Origin: DRVV01 sp964487415
Lineage (GTDB): Archaea > Thermoproteota > Bathyarchaeia > Bathyarchaeales > Bathycorpusculaceae
Length of the DNA stretch: 12,893 nt
Assembly: GCA_964487415.1 (NCBI GenBank)
Contig: CAZAPQ010000129.1
Span: 1-12,893, forward strand
Reading direction: 5' to 3'
In this document: piece after piece, positions 1 to 7,578 of the stretch
Numbering within the stretch: position 1 is the first letter of the stretch
Layout of the letters: each line of letters starts with the position of its first letter
Made by a program: the position numbers and the translations under genes
The notes under the pieces: model-generated
The model's input: only the letters and a program-made list of their open reading frames with translations
Database searches by the model: none
Told to the model about the DNA's origin: nothing

Positions 1-131
1 AAACTGCCTGCGAAGATTGTTTTGCCAGTGCCAGGATTTCCGCAGACAATTATTAGGCTGTCCTTCGGGAAGCCGCCGCTAATTAATGGATCTAGCCCGC
101 TAATGCCCGTTTCCACCCTTTCAAGAGTCAT
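1..131 (-). CDS. KaiC-like RecA-superfamily ATPase, N-terminal fragment
   Basis: Only the first 43 codons are present; the gene runs off the left edge. The translation opens with a KaiC-type start (ETGISGLDPLISGGFP) followed by a Walker A P-loop, GNPGTGKT, near residues 32-39. Archaeal KaiC-like proteins are ATP-dependent regulators of signalling, motility or transcription; which one this is cannot be told from the fragment. An AAGGAGGG Shine-Dalgarno at 141-148 overlaps the stop codon of the upstream gene. It sits 9 nt from this ATG and 6 nt from a GTG one codon earlier (134), so either could be the start. The upstream small protein ends 16 bases away, so the two are probably co-transcribed and may act together. 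Confidence 0.85.
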   Translation of the reverse strand, partial: MTLERVETGISGLDPLISGGFPKDSLIIVCGNPGTGKTIFAGS

Positions 132-140
132 CACTGTCAA

Positions 141-148
141 CCCTCCTT
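141..148 (-). promoter_or_regulatory. Shine-Dalgarno of the KaiC-like gene
   Basis: AAGGAGGG on the minus strand, overlapping the TAA stop of the upstream 128-residue gene. It lies 6 nt from GTG 134 and 9 nt from ATG 131. This suggests translational coupling. Confidence 0.7.
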
Positions 149-534
149 TATTTCACCTCCAAATTGCGTGAACCAAAGATTCTTCTCAGGATTTCGCGAA
201 AACGTGTTTTTGACTCTTCGTTTTTATCACCCATAAGTTTCATGAAAACTTCGGCGTCATAACGTAAACCATATTTCCGGTTAATCCCATCAACCAATAA
301 TCTAACAAAAATCTCTGTTCCCGATCCAAACACCCGCTGTAATATGTCAAAAAAGGCTGGCGGGTTGTCCCAAAGCGCCTCATAGGGTTCCTTACCGAGA
401 TTCATCCTAAAATAGAAGTCTACCACTTCGCAAACTGATGATCCCATGGAGGAGGCAATAACTTCCCGGAAGGTTTCCCTTAATTTATCTAGAATTACAG
501 CCTTCTCTTCCTCTTTAACGGGAATAAAATTCAT
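148..534 (-). CDS. Small helical protein upstream of KaiC-like ATPase (possible NitrOD5-type output domain)
   Basis: A 128-residue soluble protein with no signal peptide or membrane segment. It is rich in predicted amphipathic helix. The middle and C-terminal parts (VFGSGTEIFVRLLVDGINRKY, then a YDAEVFMKLM stretch) resemble, from memory, the archaeal domain called NitrOD5, which has been described in association with KaiC-like ATPases. I cannot confirm this by search. The position directly upstream of a KaiC-like gene, with a 16-base gap and a shared ribosome-binding region, supports a partner or output role. A TATA-like AAATTAAATT (about 553-562 on the minus strand) lies about 23 bases before the ATG, and no strong Shine-Dalgarno is seen, so the message may be leaderless. 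Confidence 0.6.
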   Translation of the reverse strand: MNFIPVKEEEKAVILDKLRETFREVIASSMGSSVCEVVDFYFRMNLGKEPYEALWDNPPAFFDILQRVFGSGTEIFVRLLVDGINRKYGLRYDAEVFMKLMGDKNEESKTRFREILRRIFGSRNLEVK

Positions 535-653
535 TGAAAACCCACATAGCCAATTTAATTTTCCCTCTTCTGAAAATAAATTTTACTCAAATCGTGATTC
601 TCTCTGGAAAAGGTTTTTGCAGCGTTTAGCTAATTTTTCCGCTTTAAAGGAGG

Positions 654-2060
654 TCAGATTCCGAAATTATCAAAGAATATTATTATCCATTTTTCTCCAC
701 GTTTTTCAATATGCATGGTCACATCATCGCCTAGCTTTGTAGCCAGCAGTTCGTTCCATTGTAGGGTTGGAATATCCTTTGGTGTGGCTTCAACCCATGG
801 GTATGTTTGGTTATTTAAGCGTAGAACTATGTGGGTTGTTCCATCCTCCACGTACTCGTACTTGCCTAGAACTTTAGCGTTAACCTGGAGGTAGGTCACC
901 ACCTCGAAGAGTTTAATGAAGTCTTGCCGTGTTTTGCGCACCAGCTGCTCGCTTGTTAATCCTTCCCCGTTCATTGTTATGGCTATTTTACTTGGCTCCG
1001 CAGCGTCAACTATTGCGAATCCGGCTAAATAGATGGTTTCATCTTTTTCTCCTGTGCCTTCCCGCCAGTATATGGGCACATACCATGCAAGCCTATATTG
1101 GTTTTCTGAAATCTCAACAGGGTATAGTAGGGGCATCTCAGCATCATAGAAACCTGTTGCCGGTTTCGGCAGTCTTCCCTCAACAAAGTCTTCAGCGCTT
1201 ATGCCTGAAATGTAGTTGGCTTGTTTAAAATCGTAGAAGAATATGCCGTTTCTTGCGGCCTTGAACACTCCTGAAAGGGTTCTTTTGTTTTCAACAGGGT
1301 TTACGCAGACCAGGGCTATCACATCCTTTGTTTCCGGGTCAACAATGTATCTTGTGTCTTCCGTCATTTCGAATCTTTCGCGGCTTGGCGGAATTATCCA
1401 TAGAAAGCCTCCAGCCCAATAGTCGAAGCCCTCGCCTCTTCTGAAGCATCCCATCTCATTAATCATTTCTTCAAGCCATTCTTCATCATATACCTGTGTA
1501 ATCCAGCCTGGGATATCGGCAAGCTTTTCCGCTTTACGGTAGAGGTTTCCCTGTGCATCGTAAACAATTGGTGTTTCATATCGCCTTATTAGGTCAAAGC
1601 CAACATTGTAGCGTGCCACAACGTATACCATCTGATTTGTTGTAAAATCCCATGTGACATAGGCTATGCCATAGCTTCGCATAATATCATTTACATAGGA
1701 GCGGAAATGAATGTTGTTAAGCCACCATAACGCCTCTCCAACTGCGAACTCATTCTTTATTATTTTTGGAGGTATTGTTGGATCTGTTGCATCAACTATG
1801 ACGAAGCCCTTGACATAGTTTTCCGCTATAACGTTTGTTGAGCCTATTATGGCCACCCAGACAAGTTCGCCGTCAGGAGTTTTTGTGATGTGGCATCCTA
1901 ACACTTGAGTGTTGCTTCCGAACTCTGACATGTGTCTTCTCGCTATTGATATGGCAAGCTCCTCTGTGACAAGACGCACCATGTTGTCTGGAATAGTCGT
2001 TTTAAACGGTATGCCCATTTCCGTTTGAATAAAACTGTTAAAGTAATAGGCATTTGCCAC
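654..2060 (-). CDS. Large non-membrane part of a frameshifted membrane-anchored protein, unknown function
   Basis: This frame encodes about 468 residues from a GTG with no usable Shine-Dalgarno. It looks like the continuation of the 4-TM frame at 1943-2545 rather than a separate gene: coding-like sequence passes from one frame to the other within a few codons of 2060. I do not recognise the family. There is an internal similarity (GFVIVDATDP in the first third, GFAIVDAAEP in the last third), suggesting two related modules. The final ~80 residues look like a compact beta-rich domain. There are no membrane segments and few cysteines, so it probably lies outside the membrane, anchored by the upstream part. 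No catalytic motif was recognised. The gene ends with TGA; no clear terminator was seen before the next gene. Confidence 0.7.
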   Translation of the reverse strand: MANAYYFNSFIQTEMGIPFKTTIPDNMVRLVTEELAISIARRHMSEFGSNTQVLGCHITKTPDGELVWVAIIGSTNVIAENYVKGFVIVDATDPTIPPKIIKNEFAVGEALWWLNNIHFRSYVNDIMRSYGIAYVTWDFTTNQMVYVVARYNVGFDLIRRYETPIVYDAQGNLYRKAEKLADIPGWITQVYDEEWLEEMINEMGCFRRGEGFDYWAGGFLWIIPPSRERFEMTEDTRYIVDPETKDVIALVCVNPVENKRTLSGVFKAARNGIFFYDFKQANYISGISAEDFVEGRLPKPATGFYDAEMPLLYPVEISENQYRLAWYVPIYWREGTGEKDETIYLAGFAIVDAAEPSKIAITMNGEGLTSEQLVRKTRQDFIKLFEVVTYLQVNAKVLGKYEYVEDGTTHIVLRLNNQTYPWVEATPKDIPTLQWNELLATKLGDDVTMHIEKRGEKWIIIFFDNFGI

Positions 2061-2545
2061 CCTTTGAAGCTGCCAAAAACAATCATAGTTGAGGCTGCCA
2101 GCACATATATTATGAAAAGAATACCTACTGTTTTTGCATTAAGTTTAGGCGAGAGTTTCCATTGAAAACGCTGGTGATAATAATGCCGTTCAGTATGCTT
2201 AAACTCTGCTGCTGGCTTAATTGAGAGGGCAGATTCAAAAAAGGCGGCGAAAAGCCTGAGGAATATGAGCAAATACACGAAGACGCTTAAGGGTGGCTGT
2301 TCAAACTGAATTATGAAGAATAGGAGTAAGCCAATTAGGAGGGATACTATGCGCCCAGGCTTTTTGAGGCTGGTCTTTTTCGGCGGGATTGGAATGTACC
2401 AGATAAAAGCCCATATTAAGAGGAAAATGAACAAGTTCAAGCCTTTCTTCTCCAACACATATTTTTGGGCACGATCACTTAAGGATTTTTGATAATCCTT
2501 TAAGAAGGTTGTAGATGCTCGAATTTTGATTAAATTTATGCGCAT
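1943..2545 (-). CDS. N-terminal four-helix membrane domain of the same frameshifted gene
   Basis: About 162 residues of real coding sequence, followed by about 38 out-of-frame residues. Four hydrophobic helices are visible at about residues 35-53, 65-81, 85-103 and 138-158. The reading GSFKGWQ at 160-164 is immediately followed, in the other frame, by the start of the large domain. Restoring one base near 2057-2065 would join both parts into one protein of about 630 residues with its bulk outside the membrane. The tail after that point is simply the downstream domain read in the wrong frame, so the true end of this reading frame is near 2060. The ATG at 2545 has no evident Shine-Dalgarno. Confidence 0.6.
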   Translation of the reverse strand: MRINLIKIRASTTFLKDYQKSLSDRAQKYVLEKKGLNLFIFLLIWAFIWYIPIPPKKTSLKKPGRIVSLLIGLLLFFIIQFEQPPLSVFVYLLIFLRLFAAFFESALSIKPAAEFKHTERHYYHQRFQWKLSPKLNAKTVGILFIIYVLAASTMIVFGSFKGWQMPITLTVLFKRKWAYRLKRLFQTTWCVLSQRSLPYQ

Positions 2546-2588
2546 AAATAGTTAATTGCCATAGTCGGGTCAGACGATTGTTTTCAGG

Positions 2589-3080
2589 TTATTCCTTTAA
2601 ATGTTCTCTAATTTTTTCAACAAACCATTCAACTTTCTGTTGATACTCCTTTGACCCAATCTCCTTTTCTCTAACCTCAAGGGTTGCAATGGGCGGTTTT
2701 GAAAGCGCCTCCATCTGGCTGAATGCCTGACCGCTTCTCGCTTTACGTGTGGTGAAGAAGGCCACGTTTTTTATTTTGCCTCCATATATCGACAGGTAAG
2801 CCCTCACAGGAGATGAAAGCCCACCAACCCATACAGGCGAACCTACTATTACTAGGCGGTATTCTTCAACATTTTTTTGACTTGGCTGAATTTCCGAAGG
2901 CTTACCCACTATCACCTCATATCCTGATCTTAAAAATCCAAAGACCCCCCGTCGTTCCCTCTTGTCTTTTATCCCCTCAAGGTCCGCATTCAGTTTCTCA
3001 GCAATCCGCTCAGCCACCAACTTCGTGTTCCCCGTTCTGGAATAGTAAATAACTAAGACGCTTGCAGAACAACCCCCCAT
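2589..3080 (-). CDS. Flavodoxin family protein
   Basis: A 163-residue flavodoxin-fold protein, about the usual length for a short-chain member, expected to bind FMN and carry electrons in the cytoplasm. The FMN-phosphate loop is visible as YYSRTGNTK at residues 12-20, right after the first beta strand (SVLVI). A second conserved stretch, VIVGSPVWVGGLSSPV (about 77-92), corresponds to the FMN isoalloxazine-binding loop. The redox partner cannot be told; the neighbours are an unrelated membrane protein and the arsenic region. The gene looks monocistronic, with its own TATA box about 25 bases before the ATG. It might also be annotated as a flavodoxin/nitric oxide synthase-like domain protein. 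Confidence 0.9.
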   Translation of the reverse strand: MGGCSASVLVIYYSRTGNTKLVAERIAEKLNADLEGIKDKRERRGVFGFLRSGYEVIVGKPSEIQPSQKNVEEYRLVIVGSPVWVGGLSSPVRAYLSIYGGKIKNVAFFTTRKARSGQAFSQMEALSKPPIATLEVREKEIGSKEYQQKVEWFVEKIREHLKE

Positions 3081-3100
3081 TCACATACCTGCCTATCACA

Positions 3101-3108
3101 ATTTAAAT
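3101..3108 (-). promoter_or_regulatory. TATA box of the flavodoxin gene
   Basis: The minus strand reads TTTAAAT, centred about 25 bases upstream of the ATG at 3080. This predicts a leaderless or near-leaderless transcript. A second TTTATAG lies about 15-20 bases further upstream. Confidence 0.5.
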
Positions 3109-3110
3109 GA

Positions 3111-3508
3111 AGCTCAGCCTATAAATTCTTTAGCGACTAATTAAGAAAGTTAAAATTAGACAATTTTAGAATAAGCCAAAATAAAAATGCGTATTGCATA
3201 GCACATAAAATGGGAAGCAGAAAAATTAACGCAACTTTAGACAACGCGCTCGAACATCTAGACAAGGTAGCTGAGCTGTTAAAAAGAGGTATGTGAAAGG
3301 TAGTTGCGAGAAAGTGTGATTAGTTAGACAATTGTAAGACTGTCCAACATTGATTTATAAGGACGCCTCAAAAGTTCTGTTAAGAAAGAATTATGAATTT
3401 ATTAGGCAAAATATATATTTAAATTACCTGACGAAGACCGTCAAAGCATGCTGCTGAGCTAAAGCAACTTGCAGAAACCGAGACGGGGACCAAAGAAATT
3501 GGAAAAGG
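3111..3508. other. Non-coding, apparently decayed region
   Basis: About 400 AT-rich bases with no intact gene. A 28-codon plus-strand frame (3210-3296, starting MGSRKINATLDNALEHLD) is protein-like in composition but ends quickly and has no ribosome site. Another open stretch of about 33 codons begins near 3352. These may be remnants of the region upstream of the ArsR pseudogene. No RNA gene or repeat was recognised. Confidence 0.4.
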
Positions 3509-3698
3509 GCAAATTTCAAGACTTTAGCCGATGCAACTAAGCTAGGGATTTTGAAGTTTTAGAAATTAGAGAATGTGTTAGTGATTACAATTGACTTAAC
3601 TTCATCTTGGAAACTGTGGATTAATAAGAAGTAGAAAAGAAGGAAAATTAGTTTACTATAGCATAACAGAAACTGGTCAGAAGCTTGGTGAAGCTTAA
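3509..3698 (+). pseudogene. Decayed ArsR-family winged-helix repressor
   Basis: Three pieces of an ArsR-type regulator are readable in order but in three different frames. FKTLADATKLGIL (3515-3553) matches the family's conserved LADxTRLxIL opening. EVLEIRECVSD (3553-3585) matches the helix before the HTH. CGLIRSRKEGKLVYYSITE and the rest of the wing run from 3615 to the TAA at 3696-3698. Only about 29 bases separate the second and third pieces, where roughly 65 would be expected, so the DNA-recognition helix is missing. The remnant sits 89 bases upstream of, and in the same direction as, the ACR3 arsenite permease. That is the normal arsR-acr3 arrangement, so it was probably the arsenic-responsive repressor of that gene. 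What I see is the motif pieces; the arsenic link is inferred from context. Confidence 0.72.
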
Positions 3699-3741
3699 TC
3701 TTATTAGTTTAAGCGGTATTTGAGAAAATTGTAACAATAAA

Positions 3742-3749
3742 TTTAAATA
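3742..3749 (+). promoter_or_regulatory. TATA box of the ACR3 gene
   Basis: TTTAAATA centred about 42 bases upstream of the ATG at 3788, giving a predicted start of transcription near 3771 and a leader of about 17 bases. It lies downstream of the ArsR remnant, so the permease keeps its own promoter. Confidence 0.5.
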
Positions 3750-3787
3750 TTTGAATACAAACTCTACCACTTTGTCGGGATAAAAAA

Positions 3788-4828
3788 ATGGAGCCTTCTG
3801 AAGAGCCTAAGGCAATCAGAAAAGTCGAACTTGGCATTTTCGAGAAATATTTGACGCTGTGGATTGCCACATGTATAATTGCTGGACTGCTTGTTGGAAG
3901 ATTTTTACCCCAGTTCGGACAGTTCATGGATTCACTCAAGTATGGACAGTTGTCAATTCCTATAGGTATTCTCCTATTCTTCATGATGTATCCAACAGTT
4001 GTAGGGATAAGGTTCAGTGATATAAAACAAGCAGCGAGGAGACCAAAACCTCTGCTTGTTACGTTGATTGCAAACTGGGTTGTAGCCCCGCTTCTGATGA
4101 CTCTTTATGCAAACCTAATATTAACTGATCCTCTTCATAAGGCTGGAGTTATACTGCTTGGCTTGTCGCCTTGTACAGCCATGGTCATGTGGTGGATGTT
4201 CTTGGCAAAAGGAGACATGGCGCAAGGGTTGATAAACACAGCAATAAACGCTCTTTTTATGCTTTTCCTGTACGCACCTCTGGCAGCGGTATACCTTGGA
4301 GTAAGCAGTATTCCAGTGCCTTGGGATTTGATAGCCCTAAGCGTTCTCATTTTCATAGCATTGCCAGTGGCAGCTGGCGCAATTTCACGCAAAATAATTA
4401 TCGAAAAAAGGGGGGAGGATTGGTTTAACAACGCTTACATTCCATTGGTAGGCAAAATTTCCATAGTTGCGCTTCTCACAACCTTAATAGTCCTATTCTC
4501 ATTTGAAGGAGAAGTCATAGTAAACAACCCCCTGCTTGTGGCTTATCTTGCTGCGCCTAATCTTCTCCATTATGCAACAATGATTGTTTGGACGTATCTA
4601 CTTGGGTATTTTGCGGGCTGGGCTTACGAAACTGTGATTGACATCACTATTATAGGCTCTAGCAGTCACTTTGAAGTCGCCATAGCAGTGGCAACAACAT
4701 TATATGGCATTGGCTCCGGCGCAGCTCTAGCAACGGTTATAGGTCCTTTGATGGAAGTGCCTCTAATGCTTTCTCTGGTTAAGCTTGGCTTGTATACGAG
4801 AAAATATTTTCCAAGAAATAAGCGCTAA
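3788..4828 (+). CDS. acr3: Arsenite efflux permease, ACR3 family
   Basis: A 346-residue polytopic membrane protein with about ten hydrophobic helices, the usual size and topology for ACR3. It exports arsenite (and possibly antimonite) from the cell. The family's key cysteine is present in GLSPCTAMVMWW (Cys129), and the conserved glutamate near the end is present in LMEVPLMLSL (Glu323). Other hallmark stretches are LYAPLAAVYLGVS (161-173), VPWD (177-180), LPVAAG (192-197) and SSSHFEVAIAVA (291-302). The gene is monocistronic: a decayed ArsR gene precedes it and a hairpin plus T-tract follows. The ATG at 3788 follows a TATA box at a plausible distance, with only a weak CGGGA in the leader. Loss of the neighbouring repressor suggests constitutive expression or control in trans. 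Confidence 0.95.
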   Translation: MEPSEEPKAIRKVELGIFEKYLTLWIATCIIAGLLVGRFLPQFGQFMDSLKYGQLSIPIGILLFFMMYPTVVGIRFSDIKQAARRPKPLLVTLIANWVVAPLLMTLYANLILTDPLHKAGVILLGLSPCTAMVMWWMFLAKGDMAQGLINTAINALFMLFLYAPLAAVYLGVSSIPVPWDLIALSVLIFIALPVAAGAISRKIIIEKRGEDWFNNAYIPLVGKISIVALLTTLIVLFSFEGEVIVNNPLLVAYLAAPNLLHYATMIVWTYLLGYFAGWAYETVIDITIIGSSSHFEVAIAVATTLYGIGSGAALATVIGPLMEVPLMLSLVKLGLYTRKYFPRNKR

Positions 4829-5232
4829 GTCACCCGTTGGTGGAGCGTATGGCAAAGTAGTTGCGTTTAAACTGGTTTTTGAAGAATTCTATTACGAGCA
4901 TTTACAGGAGAACCATGCAAACCTAAGCATTGCTGATATTAGCAATTTATGGTTATCCTAAACATTTTTTGGCACAGGGTGTTCCCCTTCTTAATTTGGG
5001 TTTATGGGTAAATAGCTAGCCATACACGCCGAAGACTTTATCCCACAAGCATGAGGAGTATCGATTCCGCGCGCGGCTGTCACCCTATGCCCATAGCAGT
5101 GCAGCATCAACACTAACCTCATTACTATATAACCATGGGGCTTACCAGAACACCTCTGGAAAAGGGGATGGGAATGACAAAACTTTGTTAGCTTTACCAT
5201 AGTGAATTGACCATTTGAGCTTTATGGCCAAT
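4829..5232. other. Intergenic region between ACR3 and the sulfur operon
   Basis: About 400 bases between the ends of converging genes. The first 130 bases contain a plus-strand open stretch (around 4838-4962) whose translation, including GKVVAFKLVFEEFYYEHL, looks protein-like. It has no start or ribosome site and may be a gene remnant. From about 4990 to 5200 the base composition is less AT-rich and a minus-strand frame of 69 codons is open, but its product resembles no family I know. No tRNA or repeat was found. Confidence 0.4.
4929..4970 (+). terminator. Candidate ACR3 terminator
   Basis: A 6-bp perfect stem (ATTGCT at 4929-4934, AGCAAT at 4941-4946) with a 6-base loop, followed at 4965-4970 by a run of six T. 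Archaeal termination mainly needs the T-tract; the hairpin is supporting. Confidence 0.4.
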
Positions 5233-6501
5233 TTACTCTCGCGTATTAAAAATTTTAGTTGAAGAGTTTTCACTTACGAAGTCTTTCAGTATGTCAATAA
5301 ACTTGTCTATTTCCTCTTTTGTGTTATAGACGTAAAAGCTTGCCCTTGCCGAGGATGGCAATCCAAGCTTTTGGTGGAGTGGTTGTGCACAATGGAAACC
5401 TGTCCTAATCATGATTCCATGGCTGTCCAGAAATAAAGCTACATCGTGAGATTCAACTCCATTGATGTTGAAGGTTATGATTCCGCTTCTTATTAAGGGA
5501 TCTTTCGGACCGTAAACTGTCGCTTCAGGGATTTCATGCAGACGTTCGAGTGTGTATGCTGTTAGATAAACTTCGTGTTTTTTTACGTTTTCCATGCCCA
5601 ACGACTTAAGGTATTTAACTGCAGCCATCAACCCTATAGCGCCTGAAATATTAGGTGTTCCGGCTTCGAACTTCCACGGTGGATCATTCCATGAAATGGC
5701 GCAGCGTTCTCTGGTCGGATTGAAGGAGACCTCTTTAATCATTTCGCCGCCTCCATGAAACGGCTCCATTTCCCTTAGAAGATCAAGTTTGCCATACAGT
5801 ACACCTATTCCCGTCGGTCCAAGCATCTTGTGCCCTGAGAAGGCGAGAAAGTCAACATCTAAGTCTTGGACATCTATCGGCATATGAGGCACCGATTGTG
5901 CACCGTCCACAACCACCAATGCACCGTATTCATGGGCTATTTTTGCAACCTTTTTAATGTCATTTATTGCGCCCGTTACGTTTGAAACGTGGGTTATAGA
6001 AATAATTTTTGTCTTAGTAGAGATAGCACCTTCTAATGCCCCCCAGTTTAGAGTTCCGTCAATATTAGTGTCTACATACCTAACTCTGAAACCCTTTATT
6101 TTTGAGAGGATTTCCCATGGAACTATGTTACTGTGATGCTCCATAAGCGATATCAAAACCTCATCTCCTTGTTCCAGATTTTTGAGGCCCCAGGCGTATG
6201 CTACAAGGTTTATGGCTTCAGTTGTACCCCTTAGGAAGACTATTTCTTCAATGCTTCCTGCTTTGATAAACTTGGCTACCTCTTCACGGGCTTCCTCATA
6301 AAGCTGGGTGGCTTCTTGAGAAAGGGTATGTATGGCTCTGTGGATGTTTGCGTTATGTTTCTCGTAAAATCTTTTAACGGTTTCTATAACCTGTTTCGGC
6401 TTCTGGGATGTTGCTGCATTGTCAAAGTAAATGAGCGAATAGCCGTTTATTTTACGCTTTAAAATTGGGAAATCTTCCCTAATCCTGTAAGGATTAAACA
6501 T
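5233..6501 (-). CDS. sufS: Cysteine desulfurase, SufS type
   Basis: A 422-residue PLP enzyme that converts cysteine to alanine and leaves a persulfide on its active-site cysteine for sulfur carriers or Fe-S assembly. The full SufS/CsdA (group II) architecture is visible: NAATSQKP (28-35), the PLP-stacking histidine region EHHSN (121-125), VDGAQS (198-203), the PLP lysine in SGHKMLGPTG (Lys225), and the short-loop catalytic cysteine in RTGFHCAQP (Cys371). Length is typical. It is the last gene of the operon, 24 bases after the E1 gene, with a weak GGCGGG-like ribosome site. No SufE, SufU or Suf scaffold gene is in the window. The partner suggested by context is the E1 and sulfur-carrier domain encoded just upstream rather than a Suf scaffold. 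Confidence 0.95.
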   Translation of the reverse strand: MFNPYRIREDFPILKRKINGYSLIYFDNAATSQKPKQVIETVKRFYEKHNANIHRAIHTLSQEATQLYEEAREEVAKFIKAGSIEEIVFLRGTTEAINLVAYAWGLKNLEQGDEVLISLMEHHSNIVPWEILSKIKGFRVRYVDTNIDGTLNWGALEGAISTKTKIISITHVSNVTGAINDIKKVAKIAHEYGALVVVDGAQSVPHMPIDVQDLDVDFLAFSGHKMLGPTGIGVLYGKLDLLREMEPFHGGGEMIKEVSFNPTRERCAISWNDPPWKFEAGTPNISGAIGLMAAVKYLKSLGMENVKKHEVYLTAYTLERLHEIPEATVYGPKDPLIRSGIITFNINGVESHDVALFLDSHGIMIRTGFHCAQPLHQKLGLPSSARASFYVYNTKEEIDKFIDILKDFVSENSSTKIFNTRE

Positions 6502-6525
6502 AAAGCCCGCCTAACTGTTGAATGG

Positions 6526-7572
6526 CTAGATTTTCACTCCAAGATAATCTGTTATGCTCCTGTAAACTTTCAAAGCGTTTTCCTCGTCTTCCACATTTTT
6601 TATTAGCATCCTTCCATTCTTGAATAGGCTGATTTCAAAACCGTTGTATTCGAACACTATAACCAACATGGATTTCAATAGTACCTTAAAGCGGCTCTGT
6701 AATCTTACAAGGAGACTTTCAAGTTCAAGGGTTATTGGCCTAGGTGGGTTGACGTTTACGGTTTTTTGACCGCATAACCAAATTAACCGTTCCTTTGCAA
6801 GAGGAGCTTCAGCCTTTTCGCTTTGACATGTTGGGCAATCCATTCGCTTAAAAACGTCAACTTTTACGAAGTCCATGTTTGTGAAGTCGCATACCAGCAA
6901 TTTTCCCTTGAGAGTTTCCCCAATACCTGCTAGAAGCTTAATGGTTTCCATTGCTTGCAAAGCGCCTACAATCCCCGTTGTTGAGCCTAACACGCCTCTG
7001 GTGTCGCATGTTGGAAGCTGAGCGTCAATTACACCTGGGAGTACGCATTCTAGGCATGGAGTTTCAGGAGGAGCAAAAACTGAAACATTTCCTTCCATTC
7101 CAATTGCCCCTCCAAAAACATATGGTATACGGTGTTTAGCGCAAGTTTTGTTTACGAGGTATCGTGTTCTCATGTTATCTAAGCCATCAACAACAACGTC
7201 TACTCCGCTGATAAGCTCTTCAACGTTGTCTTCTCGAATATTCTCGGGAATTGGCTCTAACTCCACATCAGGGTTAATGTTTCTTATTCTCTGAGTTGCC
7301 GCCTCAACTTTTGGGTATCGGATATTTTCTAATGTGTATAATACTTGGCGGTGAAGGTTGTGCAATTCAACGGTATCCTGATCGATCAACCTTATGAATC
7401 CTACGCCCGCTAAAGATAGATAGAGCGCGGAAACACTGCCGAGTCCTCCAACACCAGCTATAGCCACTCTTGAACTTCGAAGCTTTTCCTGACCCTGTCG
7501 TCCAAGCTCCGGAAGGACTGTCTGCCTGCTATAAAAAATGTCAGGGTTGAAAGATATGTCAGCTACGCTCAA
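6526..7572 (-). CDS. E1-like (ThiF/MoeB/HesA) adenylyltransferase with C-terminal extension
   Basis: A 348-residue E1-like enzyme expected to adenylate the C-terminal glycine of a ubiquitin-like sulfur carrier. It shows the nucleotide-binding GVGGLG (40-45), the NLHRQ motif with Arg75, Lys88, the DGLDNMRTR motif (129-137), and two zinc CxxC pairs, Cys173/176 and Cys246/249. The mobile-loop cysteine used for acyl-disulfide or persulfide chemistry in ThiF and MoeB is present as Cys189 in TCDTRGVLG. Residues 255-348 form an extra domain that ends in a predicted alpha/beta stretch (FEISLFKNGRMLIKNVEDEE), which I do not recognise; no rhodanese domain is present. The start is TTG 7572, because an in-frame TGA lies three codons upstream. 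That TGA is the stop of the carrier-synthase fusion gene, in the same frame. Confidence 0.93.
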   Translation of the reverse strand: MSVADISFNPDIFYSRQTVLPELGRQGQEKLRSSRVAIAGVGGLGSVSALYLSLAGVGFIRLIDQDTVELHNLHRQVLYTLENIRYPKVEAATQRIRNINPDVELEPIPENIREDNVEELISGVDVVVDGLDNMRTRYLVNKTCAKHRIPYVFGGAIGMEGNVSVFAPPETPCLECVLPGVIDAQLPTCDTRGVLGSTTGIVGALQAMETIKLLAGIGETLKGKLLVCDFTNMDFVKVDVFKRMDCPTCQSEKAEAPLAKERLIWLCGQKTVNVNPPRPITLELESLLVRLQSRFKVLLKSMLVIVFEYNGFEISLFKNGRMLIKNVEDEENALKVYRSITDYLGVKI

Positions 7573-7578
7573 CCATAT

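Noticed and set aside
645..653. Strong AAAGGAGGT Shine-Dalgarno-like sequence on the plus strand
   Set aside because: No start codon with a coding-like frame follows; it lies beside the stop of a minus-strand gene.
2050..2070. Programmed -1 frameshift
   Set aside because: The heptamer in frame zero does not fit X XXY YYZ, and no downstream pseudoknot was evident; an indel or sequencing error is more likely.
4991..5200. Minus-strand open frame of 69 codons between ACR3 and sufS
   Set aside because: No ribosome site, a composition rich in His, Cys and Met unlike its neighbours, and no recognisable motif; treated as chance.
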